Shown here piece after piece: positions 60,393 through 64,000 of a DNA stretch of 64,000 nucleotides. Position 1 is the first letter of the stretch; every line of letters begins with the position of its first letter. Source of the DNA: Siderastrea radians. Lineage: Eukaryota > Cnidaria > Anthozoa > Scleractinia > Rhizangiidae. The notes below the pieces were generated by a model. That model worked only from the letters and a program-made list of their open reading frames with translations, was not told where the DNA came from and made no database searches. The translations under genes and the position numbers were made by a program. The DNA is taken from contig OZ024887.1 in NCBI GenBank assembly GCA_964017195.1, positions 9,214,160 through 9,278,159 of the forward strand, read 5' to 3'.

Positions 60393-63354
60393 TTATCAGC
60401 TCGCAGCTCGGTTTGGTTCCATTCCATTTTCCATGAAAACAAGATATCACAGTTGAACCACTTAAACGGAATCCTACGTTACAGTGGAATCTGTAGATCA
60501 TTCTTCCATCGCTTGAGTCGTTTCGAAGCACTTTTCCATCGCTTATTGTGTCGTTCAATGGAACGCAGCCTGCAGAAACATATGTTCAAGATATATTTAT
60601 TTGTACCTGCGTCTGTGTTAATATGTCTTCTAAACATCATGATTTATAGAAACGCAGTTGAGGTGCAAATCAAAGAGCATTCATTTGAAAAGTTTGAAAC
60701 GCGATCTTTTCTATCATTAATGGGTCGACTGATGAATTCTTGATGACAGGTTTTCACAGTTCATGAAGGCCCAAACGTTACGAAAAGTTATGAGCGTGAC
60801 GGGACGTGTTGGTTGACATATGGCCGTGCTTACTCAAACATAATAAAGTGAAATCTCGACAACTCGAACCCTGGCATGTCGAAATTCTCGTCAAATGAAA
60901 TCAAAAGCATTTGACCTTATTTTTACCTTCATTTCCACTTCCGATAACTCGATATCTCTAAACGTTTTACGAGTGTTTTACCCAACGGTTCGAGTTATCA
61001 GGATTATCCTGTAGTACATATAAAAAGCTTCAATGGCAAATCTTGACAAGTGACGTTTTTTTTCTTTTTTTTTTGCATGACTGGTTCGTCTTGCACGTCA
61101 AGTGAGCATTTGAGCACGATTTTCCAGGAGACGTCATTGCTTTCGCATTACGTAATGGAGCAAAGTGTCAAAAATAAAAAATAAATAAATAATAAAGCTA
61201 GAGACACCGCGAGTGATCACATAGGGTGAGCCGTGCTACGCGCGCTCATCCAAAAAGGTATACCCCTAACAAAGGGAACGTGTTGTTCCTTTCCTGGTAG
61301 CTAAACAGCTCAAATCTGACCGTTTTTATAACAGTCTTTCCCATCCAAAGCAATCAAAACATAAACAAACGCCTACATGCATTATAGTCAACAGAGAATT
61401 CTTAACGAGAACGTCTGCTTTATACCTGGAGTTTCTGTTTCATTGATAACCGCAACAAACGATTCCGCCGCCTCCTTGGAAGCCCTTCCAATGCTGATCT
61501 TACCAGTGGTGTGGATATCGAACAGACACTGCTTGTTATTGCCGCACAAGTCACGTGCCTGCTGGCCCAGGGTTGCGTTACTAAACACCAAGTCTCCTTC
61601 ATCTAAAAATATTGGCACGTACCTGACATCGAAATATGATGCATGGCTTTTGCCTTCGACATAAGTGAATAACGACTTACTAGCAGTTGTAGCCCCTGCA
61701 ATAGAAAAATTTGGAGAATATGACTGTCTGCTTTATTATCTTGAAGCAAAACGGGTTTCGGTGTTAGTATATTGCTAAGCTGTAATCCCGTTTCTCCTCC
61801 CAATCCTACAACACTCGCCATCATTTGCCGCGGGTACAAGTTATGCTCAAACAATAAGCCTGATCTCGTTTTCGTGATTTCTGTCGAACTTTATTGTTTA
61901 CAATGCCATCGGCTTCAACATTCATTTAAAGGCCGTGTGAAATTATAATTGTGTATAATAGCGCACAAATATCTTACAATGCTGTCCAAACTCGTGATGA
62001 ATTCTTTTCTGGCTTGAGTTAGTATCAAGGAAGGTTCCATTGGGGAGCAGGAATTCCTGATCTTTATCTCCATCCCAGGAACCTAAAAGGCCACTTGTGT
62101 TTCCTGAATCAGGCAGAAAAGAAAGACATGAATAAAATGCATTAACTGAAAATGAACTCGTCCTCGCAGAATGTATCAGAGGAGTCGGCATCGGAGATCG
62201 CGGTCGTCACACCTAAGTGATCCACTCACCAGCGGATGACCTGCCTATCTAGTCACCGATGGAAGGCGTCATCATGAAAAAAATCTTTCGATTAAAAGCA
62301 ACTTTATTCCCGTTTTGAAAATTTGGGAGATTCTGCTCATATTCTCACTTGCTTTATACTCAGAAAAAGAAAAATAATAAATAAAATTATACGGTATACT
62401 GCACCCTTGAATATCGGTGGCACCAGAAGCATCATTTCCAAAATGTCGTCAACTTTCCCAATTGTAACTGATATTCCAGAGTTGAATATGGCGGAGTATT
62501 TAGACGTGTTGCTGCATTTTAAAACAACAACGCTGTTGAAATCCATGATAAACCTTTCACTGAATTCCATAATTTCTCCATTCACCAAGATTTCAATTTC
62601 GTTGCGACCGTTGATATGGATCTGAAAAGGAGCACTGGATTACCATAAAGTTCCAAAAGTGAACCTCTACATCATGGATGCAAAAACCTTAGGACATAAA
62701 GCTTCGGCTCCCCGAATTGTATCATTTACTCTAATTATAAAACTCCCAATGTTGAGCTCGAGGTTATTTCCTATTTTGGCATGTTCATGTAAATGTGTAT
62801 GTCTAAAGGCCTCTTTTTGGTAGGCGTGCAGCGTTAGAGTAGTGATGAATAAAGCTCCCCTGGGTACAAATCCCAGACTTCGTCACGTGTATGGGTAACT
62901 TAAATTTGCTGGCTTTTTCTCTCCGGGTTCAATTCCACCCTGATAAAAAGAAGATGCTTGAAATAACTGGGGAGGATTTCTCTCTATATTTACTTTTATT
63001 TTTTTCTGATATTATTTCAGGTAAATTACAATATGTATCACTTGATCCTTTCATCTTCAACCTAAAAATGTAAGATACAAAATGCCATTCAAAATTTAAG
63101 CCCATGCACGTTTCATTAAAAACACGATCCATGAAGTGTTACCTGCACGACATCGGAGCCGTTTTCCTTCATTGCAAACGCTTTGTAAACGGTTGCACGA
63201 GCAACACTTCCATCTTCATTGATCAGCGGCTGCATTCGTCCCTGAAGATTAAACTCAGGACCAGCTACCAGGAGAATGTGGTACTCCCCATAACCATTAA
63301 AAGTGTACTCCACGCCATCGAGTGTTACAATGTGAGGATCACCGAAAGCAGTGG
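60393..63354 (-). CDS. Mesh/SUSD2-like copy 3, partial (VWD to first sushi)
   Basis: Exons 63354-63143, 62621-62405, 62103-61978, 61695-61426 and 60569-60393, lengths 212, 217, 126, 270 and 177, exactly as in copy 2, with GT-AG sites. VWD begins TAFGDPHIVTLDGVEYTFNG, so the cleavable GDPH is kept. Sushi 1 reads GCVPLNDTISDGKVLRNDSS and SCFHGKWNGTKPSC. The upstream exons lie beyond 64000. No intact second sushi or TM exon follows; the last exon ends ATA A|GTAAGT in phase 1, compatible with the first exon of copy 2 at 56683. Confidence 0.9.
62820..62965 (+). mobile_element. tRNA-derived SINE, copy c
   Basis: GTGCAGCGTTAGAGTAGTGATGAATAAAGC-type head (split here for length: GTGCAGCGTTAGAG, AGTGATGAATAAAGC), then GTACAAATCCCAGAC and TCTCCGGGTTCAATTCCACC. 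Aligned position-for-position with copy a including flanking intron, so inherited through the exon-block duplication. It has decayed more at its 3' side. Confidence 0.7.
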
Positions 63355-64000
63355 CTATGGAACAAAAACATTTCACGCAAAAATGAAATATTGAACTTGC
63401 TTCTCTTCTCCAAAACGTACAGCGTCAACTAACAGAAGGATGGATGTCTTAATAAGAAAACCTCCATTAAGAAGATGAGCCATTTTCAAATAGCAATGGT
63501 CCCAGTGGAATAAGGAAGGAATAAAAGTGAGCATACGTAATTGCAATGTTTCCATCCTATTAGGCGTGTTCTACGTTCCAATTAACAGCGGAGCTCCTTT
63601 GCGGACCGAAGGTCCGCAAAGCAGAGCACCATACTCATGGAGAATATATATATCTAAGCGAGTCAGTTTTCTTGGTCACGCCGTCACGTTACCGTACGAC
63701 GTACCGTGTACCATACTTCATGTAAGATGTTCGAAGTGTCTAAATACTGGCGCGTTTACATATTGGTGAAAAATTGCGGACTGCGCTTGAGCTAACGCTT
63801 TAGTCTAAACCATCTTTTTAAGGCGTAAGTAAAAAGGATGTGTTTCCATGGATATTTTACCAAATTACGATGTTTTCTTAGAAGCGACTGCTCCCCAAAA
63901 GTTATTACAGAACGGATACTCGCTTCTCAGCACGCTCTATTTTCATGACGGTAACTTGACATACCGGGAATAAAAACGTTCCTTGTAATAGCCCTACATG
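63355..64000. other. Copy 3 intron reaching the window edge
   Basis: Holds a compact palindrome TTTGCGGACC-GAA-GGTCCGCAAA at 63598-63620, probably the end of a mobile element whose other border is not visible. No exon seen. Confidence 0.55.

Overview
The window is animal nuclear DNA, most likely from a stony coral or another anthozoan cnidarian. Evidence: genes split by short exons with GT-AG introns, AT-rich introns packed with many terminal-inverted-repeat (TIR) elements, 5'-truncated non-LTR retrotransposons, tRNA-derived SINEs, and a tandem family of NIDO-AMOP-VWD-sushi membrane proteins. There are no bacterial operons, CRISPR arrays or origins. Gene models were built by hand from splice sites and reading phase; nothing was confirmed with transcripts or database searches.

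Layout. 1-2012: end of a decayed Ty3/Gypsy-type LTR element on the minus strand. 2304-3249: a rhodopsin-class GPCR pseudogene, with a second, more broken copy at 5530-6415 split by a 572-bp MITE and ending at a perfect palindrome. 5044-5115: an intact tRNA-Gln(CUG). 6879-7905: an ATCGAT-rich TIR element. 9116-25625 (minus): a complete 14-exon Mesh/SUSD2-like gene (copy 1), all phases consistent, 985 codons, with no sushi exon. Its introns hold a 3.4-kb giant palindrome nested in an old LINE, a pentanucleotide repeat seeded by that LINE's tail, and a LINE fragment with an open 290-codon ORF. 26355-27917: a Crypton/QRICH1-like fragment followed by a TTAA-flanked TIR element. 29886-35695 (minus): a small secreted-protein gene whose fourth exon has an in-frame stop, followed by a ricin-B-like exon. 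36118-36575: LINE fragment. 38788-56683 (minus): 12 exons of Mesh/SUSD2-like copy 2, from the Ig-like/IPT exon to two sushi exons and a transmembrane tail. 60393-63354 (minus): five exons of copy 3, VWD to first sushi, running off the right edge.

How the genes relate. The three Mesh/SUSD2-like copies share exon lengths and phases almost to the base. Copy 3 has no transmembrane exon and copy 2 has no signal-peptide or NIDO exons. The DNA between them contains only a decayed sushi exon next to a 395-bp GATT array. Because copy 3's last exon and copy 2's first exon have compatible phase, they may be one large fused gene with an internally duplicated AMOP-VWD block.

The most novel item is a 2.5-kb TIR element (43276-45779) inside a copy 2 intron. 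It carries a three-exon, 131-codon gene for a predicted secreted protein with two CxxC motifs, on the opposite strand to the host gene.
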